Source: Candidatus Kaiserbacteria bacterium RIFCSPLOWO2_01_FULL_54_20 (GTDB taxonomy: Bacteria > Patescibacteriota > Minisyncoccia > Phycocordibacterales > UBA2100). Taken from it: a DNA stretch of 7,483 nucleotides. Made by a program: the position numbers and the translations under genes. The DNA lies in contig MFMA01000027.1 of NCBI GenBank assembly GCA_001783355.1, positions 48,908 through 56,390 of the forward strand, given 5' to 3'. Positions 1-7,000 of the stretch are shown piece by piece. Position 1 is the stretch's first letter; every line of letters begins with the position of its first letter. The notes below the pieces were generated by a model. The model did no database searches. It saw nothing but the letters and a program-made list of their open reading frames with translations, and was not told the origin of the DNA.

Positions 1-1
1 A

Positions 2-172
2 GCGGGAAGCGTCGAGCGCGCCGCACGTTTGATAACGGCACAGCAGGCTCCGAGTGGGAAGAAGGAATACGGCAGGAATGACCGTGTGGTCATAACGAAC
101 GGCAAGGAGACCAGGGAAATGAAATACAAGAAGGCGGAGCCGCTATTGGCCACTGGCCAATGGAGAATGATC

Positions 173-190
<18 letters not shown>
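2..190 (+). CDS. secA: Probable SecA C-terminal end (partial)
   Basis: This reading frame is open from the left edge of the window and ends at TGA 188-190, giving the last 62 residues of a longer protein. It begins with a polar linker and then reads KKEYGRNDRVVITNG followed by KYKKAEPLLATGQW. SecA, the ATPase motor of Sec protein export, often ends in a GRNDPCPCGSGKKYKKC zinc motif; here GRND and the KYKKAE block are kept but no cysteine is present. As I recall, SecA proteins of Candidate Phyla Radiation bacteria can end in a cysteine-free tail of this type. The catalytic DEAD and helicase domains lie outside the window, so the name depends on the tail alone. The last codons overlap a palindrome and the start of an A/C-rich repeat tract. 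I am fairly sure this is coding and only moderately sure it is SecA. Confidence 0.6.
145..161. repeat. 17-bp perfect palindrome (8-bp arms, 1-base centre)
   Basis: ATTGGCCA at 145-152 and TGGCCAAT at 154-161 are exact reverse complements around a single C at 153. It lies inside the last codons of the secA-like frame, 65 bases upstream of the four-helix-bundle gene. It could be a protein-binding site for that downstream gene or an end of a repeat element. It cannot form a normal RNA hairpin unless the central bases open. Confidence 0.5.
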
Positions 191-600
<410 letters not shown>

Positions 601-627
601 ATATTAACTCTTGGAGTTTGAGGTTTA

Positions 628-673
628 TTTGGTGATTGTATCTTGTATCTTTCCTGTACTTCGGTATTGTATC
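628..673. repeat. Right arm of inverted repeat plus TTGTATC repeats
   Basis: Bases 628-645 match the reverse complement of 199-216 at 16 of 18 positions, so the two tracts form imperfect inverted repeats around the four-helix-bundle gene. Within and after this arm the heptamer TTGTATC occurs at 636-642 and directly again at 643-649, with a third copy at 667-673 just before the gatB start. TTGTATC differs by one base from TTGTTTC, the reverse complement of the GAAACAA unit seen on the left flank and in gatB. Confidence 0.5.
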
Positions 674-676
674 GCT

Positions 677-2146
677 ATGAGTGATTACGTCCCTACTATC
701 GGATTGGAGATCCACGCCGAATTAAAAACGCGGACCAAGATGTTCTGCGGCTCGAAGAACGACCCTGATGAGACGCGCCCAAATGTAAACGTGTGTCCCG
801 TGTGCCTGGCGCACCCCGGTACATTACCGGTCATCAATCGCGAGGCCGTGAAGCACGTTTTAAAAGTAGGTCTCGCGGTCGGCGGAAAGATCGCCGACTA
901 TACGGAGTTCGACAGAAAGAACTATTTTTACCCAGACCTGCCGAAGGGGTATCAGCTTAGTCAATACGAGTACCCGCTTGTCAGCGGGGGAGAGCTGGGG
1001 GGCGTGGCCCTGACGCGCATCCATTTGGAAGAAGACACAGCAAGTTCCGTACACGAAGAAGGAACGAATACCACAACAATAGATTTCAATCGCTCCGGCG
1101 TGCCCTTGATGGAGCTGGTCACCGAGCCGGTGATACATTCCGTTGAGGAGGCGGGGAACTTCGCGCGCGAACTGCAACTGCTCCTTAGGTATCTCGGAGT
1201 AAGCGACGCGAACATGGAAAAAGGCGAAATGAGAGTTGAAGCAAACGTATCAGTTGCGAAAATAAACAAGAAACAAGAAACAAGAAACAAACTAGGAACT
1301 AAGGTGGAAATTAAGAATTTGAATTCTTTCAAGGCGATGGAGCGCGCTGTCGCGCACGAAATCAAACGCCAAACAAAACGCTTGGAACGCAATGAAAAAG
1401 TCATTCAAGAAACCCTTGGGTGGGATGAAGGAAAACAGGCGACATTCCCGCAACGCGTGAAAGAGGGAAGTGCAGACTACCGCTACTTCCCGGATCCCGA
1501 CCTTCCGAGCCTTATGCTCTCGGAGATCCCCGACTTCGCTCTGGAGGAGCTTCGTCGGGCGATGCCGGAATTGCCGTGGGAGCGCCGACAACGATACATC
1601 TCACTTGGCATCAAGAGCGAGGACGCAGAACTCTACGTAAGGGAGCGAAAATTGGGTGCCTTCTTTGATGAGGTGGTCGCCCTATTGGGGAGTGGGAATT
1701 CTAAGGGGGTTTTGCTAGCCTCGAACTATATAGCCAACGACCTGGTCAAGATAATCCGAGATATCGAGCAACGAGATTCGGGTTATCAATCCGAGATTCC
1801 GATATCGGCACGTAATTTCAAGGCAATCATCGATATGCAACTCGAGGGCAAGATACTCTCACGGAGTGCAAAAAACGTCCTGCTTGCCTGTACAAAGGGG
1901 GCCGGGGACCCTCTTATATATGCCGAGGGCAATTCTCTTTTGCTCAACGAGGATAGTGGCTCTCTAAGTGCAACAATAGATCAAATCCTCGAGCGAAATT
2001 CCTCTGTTGTGGCCGACTATAAGTCGGGCAAGGCTGCTGCGTTGGAATTTCTAGTCGGCCTCGCCATGAAAGAGCTGCGCGGCGCGGCTGACCCTATAAA
2101 ATTGCGCCAGCTCCTCGATAGCAGGATCAAACCCGAGAAATCATAG
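677..2146 (+). CDS. gatB: Aspartyl/glutamyl-tRNA(Asn/Gln) amidotransferase subunit B
   Basis: GatB is part of the GatCAB complex, which converts mischarged Glu-tRNA(Gln) or Asp-tRNA(Asn) to the amide in the cytoplasm. GatB phosphorylates the tRNA-bound acid and receives ammonia from GatA. The 489-residue length is typical. Signature blocks are GLEIHAEL near the N-terminus, cysteines 24, 40 and 43 (part of a zinc site in many GatB proteins), FYPDLPKGYQLSQYEYPL, DFNRSGVPLMELVTEP, KVEIKNLNSF and SADYRYFPDPDLP. A YqeY-like helical tRNA-binding domain follows from about residue 340. I place the start at ATG 677 because GatB proteins begin just before YVPTIGLEIH; a TTG at 611 would add 22 hydrophobic residues foreign to the family. 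No Shine-Dalgarno sequence precedes it. A TATTGT at 665-670 lies 6 bases before the ATG, compatible with a leaderless transcript. Residues 196-205 are encoded by a heptamer tandem repeat. gatA and gatC are not in the window. Confidence 0.96.
   Translation: MSDYVPTIGLEIHAELKTRTKMFCGSKNDPDETRPNVNVCPVCLAHPGTLPVINREAVKHVLKVGLAVGGKIADYTEFDRKNYFYPDLPKGYQLSQYEYPLVSGGELGGVALTRIHLEEDTASSVHEEGTNTTTIDFNRSGVPLMELVTEPVIHSVEEAGNFARELQLLLRYLGVSDANMEKGEMRVEANVSVAKINKKQETRNKLGTKVEIKNLNSFKAMERAVAHEIKRQTKRLERNEKVIQETLGWDEGKQATFPQRVKEGSADYRYFPDPDLPSLMLSEIPDFALEELRRAMPELPWERRQRYISLGIKSEDAELYVRERKLGAFFDEVVALLGSGNSKGVLLASNYIANDLVKIIRDIEQRDSGYQSEIPISARNFKAIIDMQLEGKILSRSAKNVLLACTKGAGDPLIYAEGNSLLLNEDSGSLSATIDQILERNSSVVADYKSGKAAALEFLVGLAMKELRGAADPIKLRQLLDSRIKPEKS
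1264..1290 (+). repeat. Heptanucleotide tandem repeat inside gatB (unit CAAGAAA, about 3.9 copies)
   Basis: Period-7 matching holds without error from 1264 to 1290, with full CAAGAAA units at 1267, 1274 and 1281. It encodes the hydrophilic stretch INKKQETRNK, between the conserved MRVEANVSV and GTKVEIKNLNSF blocks, where many GatB proteins have a short variable loop. Three units make 21 bases, so the frame is kept; loss or gain of a single unit would shift it. Confidence 0.8.
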
Positions 2147-2187
2147 GCGATATTCCGAGGGGGTCTTAGAGGTGCCGAGATATCCAC

Positions 2188-2197
2188 CGATATATCG
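2188..2197. promoter_or_regulatory. Palindrome CGATATATCG, possible operator
   Basis: This perfect 10-bp palindrome lies about 10 bases upstream of the proposed -35 element of the 2241 gene. Its right half runs into ATATCGTAAAA (2192-2202), an 11-base string found again at 3833-3843 upstream of the fiber gene. A role as a shared operator is an inference. Confidence 0.3.
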
Positions 2198-2205
2198 TAA
2201 AATAG

Positions 2206-2233
2206 GCGACACGGCGTTGTTTGGATGTATACT
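2206..2233 (+). promoter_or_regulatory. Candidate promoter for the tandem-HTH membrane protein gene
   Basis: A -10 hexamer TATACT (2228-2233, 5 of 6 to TATAAT) is preceded at a 16-base spacing by GCGACA (2206-2211, 4 of 6 to TTGACA). Transcription would start about 7 bases after the -10 element, essentially at the ATG at 2241, giving a leaderless mRNA. This agrees with the lack of a Shine-Dalgarno sequence. Confidence 0.45.
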
Positions 2234-2240
2234 TGCGAGC

Positions 2241-3227
2241 ATGGCACAGGAGATCGAGATTGGTGGCGTATCATACGTATCGTCGAAACGAGCATCGCAC
2301 ATAAGCGGATACGCACAGGACTATATCGGCCAACTGTGCCGATCTGGCCTTATTCAGGCTCAACGAATAGGTGGTTTGTGGTATTTAACACTGGATTCTT
2401 TGTATCAATATAAGCAAAAGGCTGACTCCTATGTTCCCGTCGCCCCTCGTAAGATTCCAGGGTCTGAAACCGAGTCATTGATAGCATTTGACGGTAAAGA
2501 TTACATTTCTGCAGCTCGTGCCGCCGAGATCACGGGTTACCATCAAGATTACGTGGGACAGCTCGCAAGGGAGGGAAAGGTACTATCAAGACAGGTCGGG
2601 AGCCGGTGGTATGTGGAGCGCGTTGGTATTTTGGCGCACAAGAAGGAAAAGGACGCACTTCTTGCTGCGGTACAAACAGAGGCGGTCGGCATTTTTCACC
2701 CGGATGTGGACAAAATTACCGACCCGGGATCACCGGCAAGCCATAAATATAACGGAGCCGGTCCGTACCTGACATATACAAGCGATGAGGGCGACCTCCT
2801 GCCCAAGCTTGAGCAAAAAAAGGCGACACCCGCAGTCTTCGCGAGTCCTACGGCGGGAGAGTCGTCGCGCCAGCACCTCGTCCCAATACGCGTATTAAGC
2901 CACGACTCCTTGAAAGCGCCGAGACACATCGAGATTCCTTCACAGGCGGCACATTCGACGCCTAGGAGCCGACAAAACAGGAAGAATGGTCTTCGCCTGG
3001 TCCTCCCAGCCACCGCTATCGTCACCATCGTTATTTTTCTAGCTGTCGGCTACACATGGCCTGGTGCTGGAGCTATTTATACCAGGGCGAATCCGCTCTC
3101 AAATACGGCTGCCTCAGGTCTCGTAGACACTGCTTATGCAATGGTGACGAAAATTGGCGATATGCTCGAGAGACTTCTCGTTCCAGAGCTCGAATTCAAG
3201 AGAGCAAACAGTGATTTTCAGTTGTAG
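2241..3227 (+). CDS. Membrane-anchored protein with two tandem HTH domains
   Basis: The 328-residue product has two copies of a small excisionase/MerR-like (HTH_17-type) domain at about residues 5-54 and 81-131. Both share a Y(V/I)S start, a GY.QDY(I/V)GQL turn-helix and an R..G..WY end; the copies are 77 residues apart. A polar, Pro/Ser-rich linker follows. A basic stretch (R242-R252) then precedes one hydrophobic helix at about 253-273, and about 55 residues follow it. By the positive-inside rule the HTH domains face the cytoplasm and the tail faces out. I chose ATG 2241 over the in-frame GTG at 2172 because from M1 the first HTH aligns without gaps to residues 1-54 of the fiber protein at 4019, and a good -10 element lies just upstream. 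The membrane/outer part also resembles the next small gene. Function is unknown; a membrane-bound regulator is one possibility. Confidence 0.85.
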   Translation: MAQEIEIGGVSYVSSKRASHISGYAQDYIGQLCRSGLIQAQRIGGLWYLTLDSLYQYKQKADSYVPVAPRKIPGSETESLIAFDGKDYISAARAAEITGYHQDYVGQLAREGKVLSRQVGSRWYVERVGILAHKKEKDALLAAVQTEAVGIFHPDVDKITDPGSPASHKYNGAGPYLTYTSDEGDLLPKLEQKKATPAVFASPTAGESSRQHLVPIRVLSHDSLKAPRHIEIPSQAAHSTPRSRQNRKNGLRLVLPATAIVTIVIFLAVGYTWPGAGAIYTRANPLSNTAASGLVDTAYAMVTKIGDMLERLLVPELEFKRANSDFQL

Positions 3228-3231
3228 ACCT

Positions 3232-3251
3232 CATCTCGGATAGACGAGATG
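3232..3251 (+). other. Hairpin just after the tandem-HTH gene
   Basis: CATCTCG (3232-3238) pairs perfectly with CGAGATG (3245-3251) around a 6-base loop. It begins 4 bases after the stop codon, where a terminator would be expected, but no run of T follows. It may act in RNA processing or as a weak terminator. Confidence 0.4.
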
Positions 3252-3261
3252 GCCCTTGTGC

Positions 3262-3291
3262 CCGGCAGAGCGCTTGCGATGGTTCTGCCGG
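3262..3291 (+). other. Hairpin directly upstream of the small membrane-protein start codon
   Basis: CCGGCAGA (3262-3269) pairs perfectly with TCTGCCGG (3284-3291) around a 14-base loop. The right arm ends one base before the ATG at 3293. If transcribed from upstream, it would occupy the ribosome-binding region and could limit translation of the small gene. Confidence 0.4.
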
Positions 3292-3292
3292 C

Positions 3293-3640
3293 ATGCCGAT
3301 ATTAGACCACAAACAGCTTGTCAAGCATGTCAAATCGCACTTACTCCGGGCACCCGGAAAATCTATATATTATGCTATCTTTACTGTGTTCACACTGGTT
3401 GCGGTCATCGTGCTTTCTGTGGGCCACATTTCCCTCGAAAGCCGCGCTATCTACTCCGAGCACTCCGCATTGTCGGATACATCGTCCGCGCTTACGGCGA
3501 TGACCGTGGCGGCACTCGTCCAGATCGGGAACCCCGGAGTGCATGGTCGTCCCAGAGTGCGTGTACTGGCAAACACCTCCATAGTGGTGTTGCAACCCGA
3601 GATATTGGGAAAGAAGCCACATCCGGCTCCCGGCAACTGA
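3293..3640 (+). CDS. Small single-span membrane protein, paralog of the flanking membrane-HTH proteins
   Basis: The 115-residue product starts with a basic stretch (K/H/R between residues 7 and 23), followed by one strong hydrophobic helix at about residues 24-46 and an outer tail. The region just after the helix, AIYSEHSALSDTSSAL, lines up with AIYTRANPLSNTAASG at the same place in the preceding protein, and both continue to an IG(N/D) a little later. This shared membrane-outer region is the main reason to believe the gene is real. No HTH domain is present, and the frame upstream of the ATG has no earlier start before a stop at 3212-3214. It could be a shortened paralog, a remnant that lost its HTH part, or a functional partner. 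There is no Shine-Dalgarno sequence and a hairpin abuts the ATG. Function is unknown. Confidence 0.55.
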   Translation: MPILDHKQLVKHVKSHLLRAPGKSIYYAIFTVFTLVAVIVLSVGHISLESRAIYSEHSALSDTSSALTAMTVAALVQIGNPGVHGRPRVRVLANTSIVVLQPEILGKKPHPAPGN

Positions 3641-3741
3641 TTTTGAGGCAAACTGGGGTCGCGCTGGTCTCAAATTACTGTCTTATGAGCATTAGGATGT
3701 CCGATGGTGTGTCGGATGGCGAATATTGAGTAATAAATCCG

Positions 3742-3765
3742 TATCTCGGTGAGCCGATATTTTTT
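3742..3765 (+). terminator. Weak candidate intrinsic terminator
   Basis: A short stem (TCGG with CCGA around TGAG, or TATC with GATA with a bulge) is followed directly by six T bases (3760-3765). It lies about 100 bases after the small membrane-protein gene and would separate that transcript from the fiber gene. The stem is short, so the call is tentative. Confidence 0.35.
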
Positions 3766-3792
3766 ATGGCTGAAATAATTTCCACGACTTTG

Positions 3793-3800
3793 AGGAGGTG
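3793..3800 (+). promoter_or_regulatory. Orphan perfect Shine-Dalgarno sequence
   Basis: AGGAGGTG is fully complementary to the usual 16S rRNA 3' end (CACCTCCT). The codon at normal spacing is ATA at 3806, which opens an 8-codon frame ending at TGA; no ATG, GTG or TTG is suitably placed. None of the real genes in this window has such a site. Confidence 0.35.
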
Positions 3801-3832
3801 TAACCATAGAGATCCTCGATTTCTCTAGCTGA

Positions 3833-3843
3833 ATATCGTAAAA
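3833..3843 (+). promoter_or_regulatory. 11-base element shared with the upstream region of the 2241 gene
   Basis: ATATCGTAAAA at 3833-3843 is identical to 2192-2202. Both copies are intergenic, on the same strand, and upstream of genes whose products start with the same HTH domain. The distances to the start codons differ (49 and 186 bases). A common regulator site is an inference. Confidence 0.3.
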
Positions 3844-3880
3844 GGTGCACTTTGCAACAGGAACTCGGGGAATTTGCTGT

Positions 3881-3931
3881 ATGACCCCGGTATGAGAGCC
3901 CGGGTCATCCGCGGTCTCATCGGAGGCCGAT
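3881..3931 (+). promoter_or_regulatory. Three overlapping, mutually exclusive hairpins upstream of the fiber gene
   Basis: ATGACCC (3881-3887) pairs with GGGTCAT (3902-3908). ATGAGA (3892-3897) pairs with TCTCAT (3915-3920) and extends by CC/GG across a one-base bulge. ATCGG (3919-3923) pairs with CCGAT (3927-3931). The second stem uses the loop of the first and shares two bases with the third, so not all can form together. Such a chain is typical of leader-type switches but could also be chance. Confidence 0.3.
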
Positions 3932-3983
3932 CTTATCCCCAGTATTTTGCACAGGATATGAACAGGATATCCGAAATGTCTAG

Positions 3984-3992
3984 TATTATATA
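3984..3992 (+). promoter_or_regulatory. Possible -10 region of the fiber gene
   Basis: TATTAT (3984-3989) and the overlapping TATATA (3987-3992) resemble a -10 hexamer 26-30 bases before ATG 4019. I see no good -35 at the expected spacing. The short leader would carry no Shine-Dalgarno sequence. Confidence 0.25.
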
Positions 3993-4018
3993 GATAAGTC
4001 GCGCGTCGCTTACATCCA

Positions 4019-7000
4019 ATGAGTGATGAAATTTTCTTCGACGGCAATAGATACATATCTGCAGGCGAGGCTGCTTCACAGGCAGACCTCACACGCGATT
4101 ACCTCGCGCGTCTTTGCAAGGAGAGGAAGATACTTGGAAGACGGATAGGAAAGCAGTGGTATGTAAACCAGGATTCGCTGCGATCTTTTATTCTTGAGCA
4201 AAGTTTTGATCGCGAGAAACGACGCCAACATCTCGCCGAGTCGCGAAAGCGAGAATACAGTTCGGGGAGCGCTGAAGTTCCAAAGGCCGTTCCTGTCTTA
4301 TCTTCGAGAAGCACACATGTACACGACGCGTTCAGAGCTGCGATAGCTCGAATGCCCGCAGAGTCGGCAGTACATGCCGCAAGAGCGATAGCCAGTACTC
4401 CCATCCAAGCCATCTCACTCGCCAAACACGGCTCGGTCCACGCGGCCGTCCCATTCGTCGACGCAGTGCACAAAATGTTCGCCGGGCTCATTGCGCTTCT
4501 TTTCGTCGTCGGCACCTATGCATTCGTCGATGCCCAATATGCGCGCATTGCAGAGCGCTCAGCTACCTTTGGCGATGCGATATTCAGTTCCATGACCCAT
4601 CAACTTGCAGCGGTCTCGGAGAATCCCACTGCTACGCTATCCAACATCCCAAACGCCCTCGCGACATTCGCCCGCACGCTCAATCGGCGTGTCGACTCTT
4701 TTGTATACGGAACGATGTTTCCGGTCCGCATCGCCGAGACCTCACGAGCGAGCAGTGTTGCCGTACGCGTGGTCCCGAGGAGCGCTCCGGGCTCTTCGAA
4801 CGACGACGTTCGCGGAGCGATTCCCGGAAGCGGAACATCTTCCGTCACGCGGACGGCAAACGCCGGCTCGTCATCTTCCTCTGCGGGCCGCACCATCATC
4901 GAGCGCGTCGTCGAGACGCAGCGCATCGTCTCCGCGGCCGGCGGCATCACGGAAGAATATCTGAACGCACGCCTCAACCAGCTCGACTCCAAACTTTCTT
5001 CCCAACTTTACTCTGTCTCCGCGCAGAGTTCTTCCAACACGACGCAGATACAGAGCAACTTCGCAGCCGTCGGAGACGCATCCCGGATCGAGCGCCTCGA
5101 CGACATCACACTTGCCGATTCCACCATTACCGGTGGCTCGATCTCCGGCACCAGCATCTCCGCTACCTCGCTCTCCGCGAGCGGTGCGACCTCCCTCGCC
5201 GGGGCGCTCACCGTAAACGGCACGAGTTCGCTCGCGACGACAACGGTAACGGGCGACCTCACCGTTACGGGCTCTTTTACCGGCGGCTCCGTTAGCTTCG
5301 GCGCAACGACCCTAACGGGGCTCACCGCGACGAATTCGACGACGACGAATGCGACGACCACGAATCTTTTCGCGAATTACGCCTCAACGACGCACGCCAC
5401 GTCCACAAGCCTTTTCAGCGTCCTCGGCACGTTTACCTCCTCGGTGGTCAACGCGCTTAACGCGATCTCCGCGACGATCACAAATCTCACGACGACGGAA
5501 CTCGTTGCGACCAATGCAACGACGACGAATGCGACGAGCACCAATTCGTACATATCAAACCTTTCCGCAGTCACCGCCTCGACCACGAATCTCACGTTTA
5601 CGACCGCAGTCGGCGGCAACGCGACCACGACCAACCTCTTCTCCACGACCGCAAGTTCGACGAATCTCTTCAGCGCCAACAGCACCATCGGCGCTCTCTC
5701 CGCAGGCACGCTCTCGCTCGTCTCCACTCTCAACGTCTCCGGCCTCTCCACTTTCGCCGGATTCCTCTCCACCGCGAGCTCCACCATCGGCGACGGCACA
5801 CAAGCGGGTGGCCTCACCGTGAACGGCGGCGCGACCACGACGGGGAACGCGTACTTCGCGGGCACCGTCGGCGTCGGCGCACAATCCAACGTCGCCTCCG
5901 CCGTCGTCCAAATCGACTCCACAACCAAGGGCTTCCTCCCGCCGCGCCTCACCACCGCGCAGAAAAACGCCATTCTCTCTCCCGCCTCCGGTCTCACCGT
6001 CTTTGATACCGACTTGAACAAACTCAATGTCTGGAACGGCAGCGTGTGGAAGAACGTCGGCTCCACCGAGATCGGCGGCGAAGTGACGAGCGGCACGAAT
6101 AATTCCGTCCTCTTCGTCGACGCCGGAACCAGTGGCCCTGTGCTCGCGCAAGACAATTCCTCTTTCAACTACGCCAGCTCGACGCACATACTCACGCTCG
6201 CGAATCTCTCGCTCACCGCGGGCACCTCGACGAGCTTCTTCTCCACCACCGCAAGCTCGACCAATCTCTTTTCCACCAACGCGAATTTGGGCACCGTTAC
6301 GCTCGGCAACGCGACCTCATCCATCTTGTTCAGCACCACCGCAAGCTCGACGAATCTGTTCTCGACGAACGCCTCCTTCGGCGCGCTCACCATCGTGAAC
6401 GGCTCGACCTTCAACAGCCTCGCGACCTTCGGCGCGGGATACGTCTCCCAAGCCTCGTCCACCGTCGTCGGCAATTTCACATCAACGGGCAACGGTATCT
6501 TCGGCGGCACGCTCGGCGTCACAGGACAGACCACGCTCGGTCAAGCATCAACGACCCTCTTCTCCTCATACGGCCCCGCGTACTTCGGCGCGACCGCGAC
6601 GTCAAGCTTCGCAACCAACGGCGCGCTCACACTGGTCAATGCGCTCACGTACGGCGGCGTCACCCTCTCCAACGCGGTCACCGGCACCGGCAACATGGTG
6701 CTTTCCGCTTCGCCGACCTTCACGGGTACTATCGCAGCAGCCGCGCTCAACACCTCTGGCGCGATTACCTCGACCGCGACAGGTGCGAACGTGCTCCCGT
6801 ATGCAAGCTCCACCGCCGTCTCGGTGAGCGGCACCATCTACTCTGGCACTGCCTCGACGACCAACCTCACCGTCTCGTCGCTCACCGCAAACCGCGTGCC
6901 GTACGTCACCACCGCCGGAGCGTTTACCGACAGTGCGAATCTCACCTTCGACGGCTCCACCCTCGCGCTCACGGGGAGCGCGACCGTAAGTTCCACCCTC

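Larger units (their letters stand above)
3641..4018. other. Intergenic region without a convincing gene
   Basis: No frame here gives a believable protein on either strand. The stretch contains a small inverted repeat (TCCGA 3700-3704 with TCGGA 3712-3716), a weak terminator (3742-3765), an orphan Shine-Dalgarno sequence (3793-3800), an 11-base string shared with the region upstream of 2241 (3833-3843), three overlapping hairpins (3881-3931) and an AT-rich possible -10 element (3984-3992). Together these look like the end of one transcript and the regulatory region of the giant fiber gene. Confidence 0.6.

Noticed and set aside
611..676. Upstream TTG start for gatB, adding 22 residues
   Set aside because: The extension is hydrophobic, unlike any GatB N-terminus, while ATG 677 places the conserved GLEIH motif where the family has it.
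2172..2240. GTG start extending the tandem-HTH protein by 23 residues
   Set aside because: The extension would cover the palindrome and the candidate promoter, and the HTH alignment with the protein at 4019 begins exactly at ATG 2241.
3256..3729. 157-codon forward frame overlapping the small membrane protein
   Set aside because: The product is Cys/Arg-rich and without a coherent domain. The alternative frame at 3293 has a membrane helix and similarity to its neighbour.
3781..3812. Reverse strand resembling the 16S rRNA 3' tail (ACACCTCCT)
   Set aside because: The match does not extend beyond the anti-SD core, so it is not an rRNA fragment; it is just the complement of the orphan Shine-Dalgarno sequence.
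3670..4092. 140-codon reverse-strand frame
   Set aside because: The product has no recognisable domain, and the frame crosses the hairpin region and the well-supported start of the fiber gene.
5377..6168. Long reverse-strand frames opposite the fiber (also 5555-6187 and 6602-7153)
   Set aside because: These Val/Glu/Arg-rich or Gly/Arg-rich frames are by-products of the biased codon use of the fiber gene. They have no start signals or known domains.
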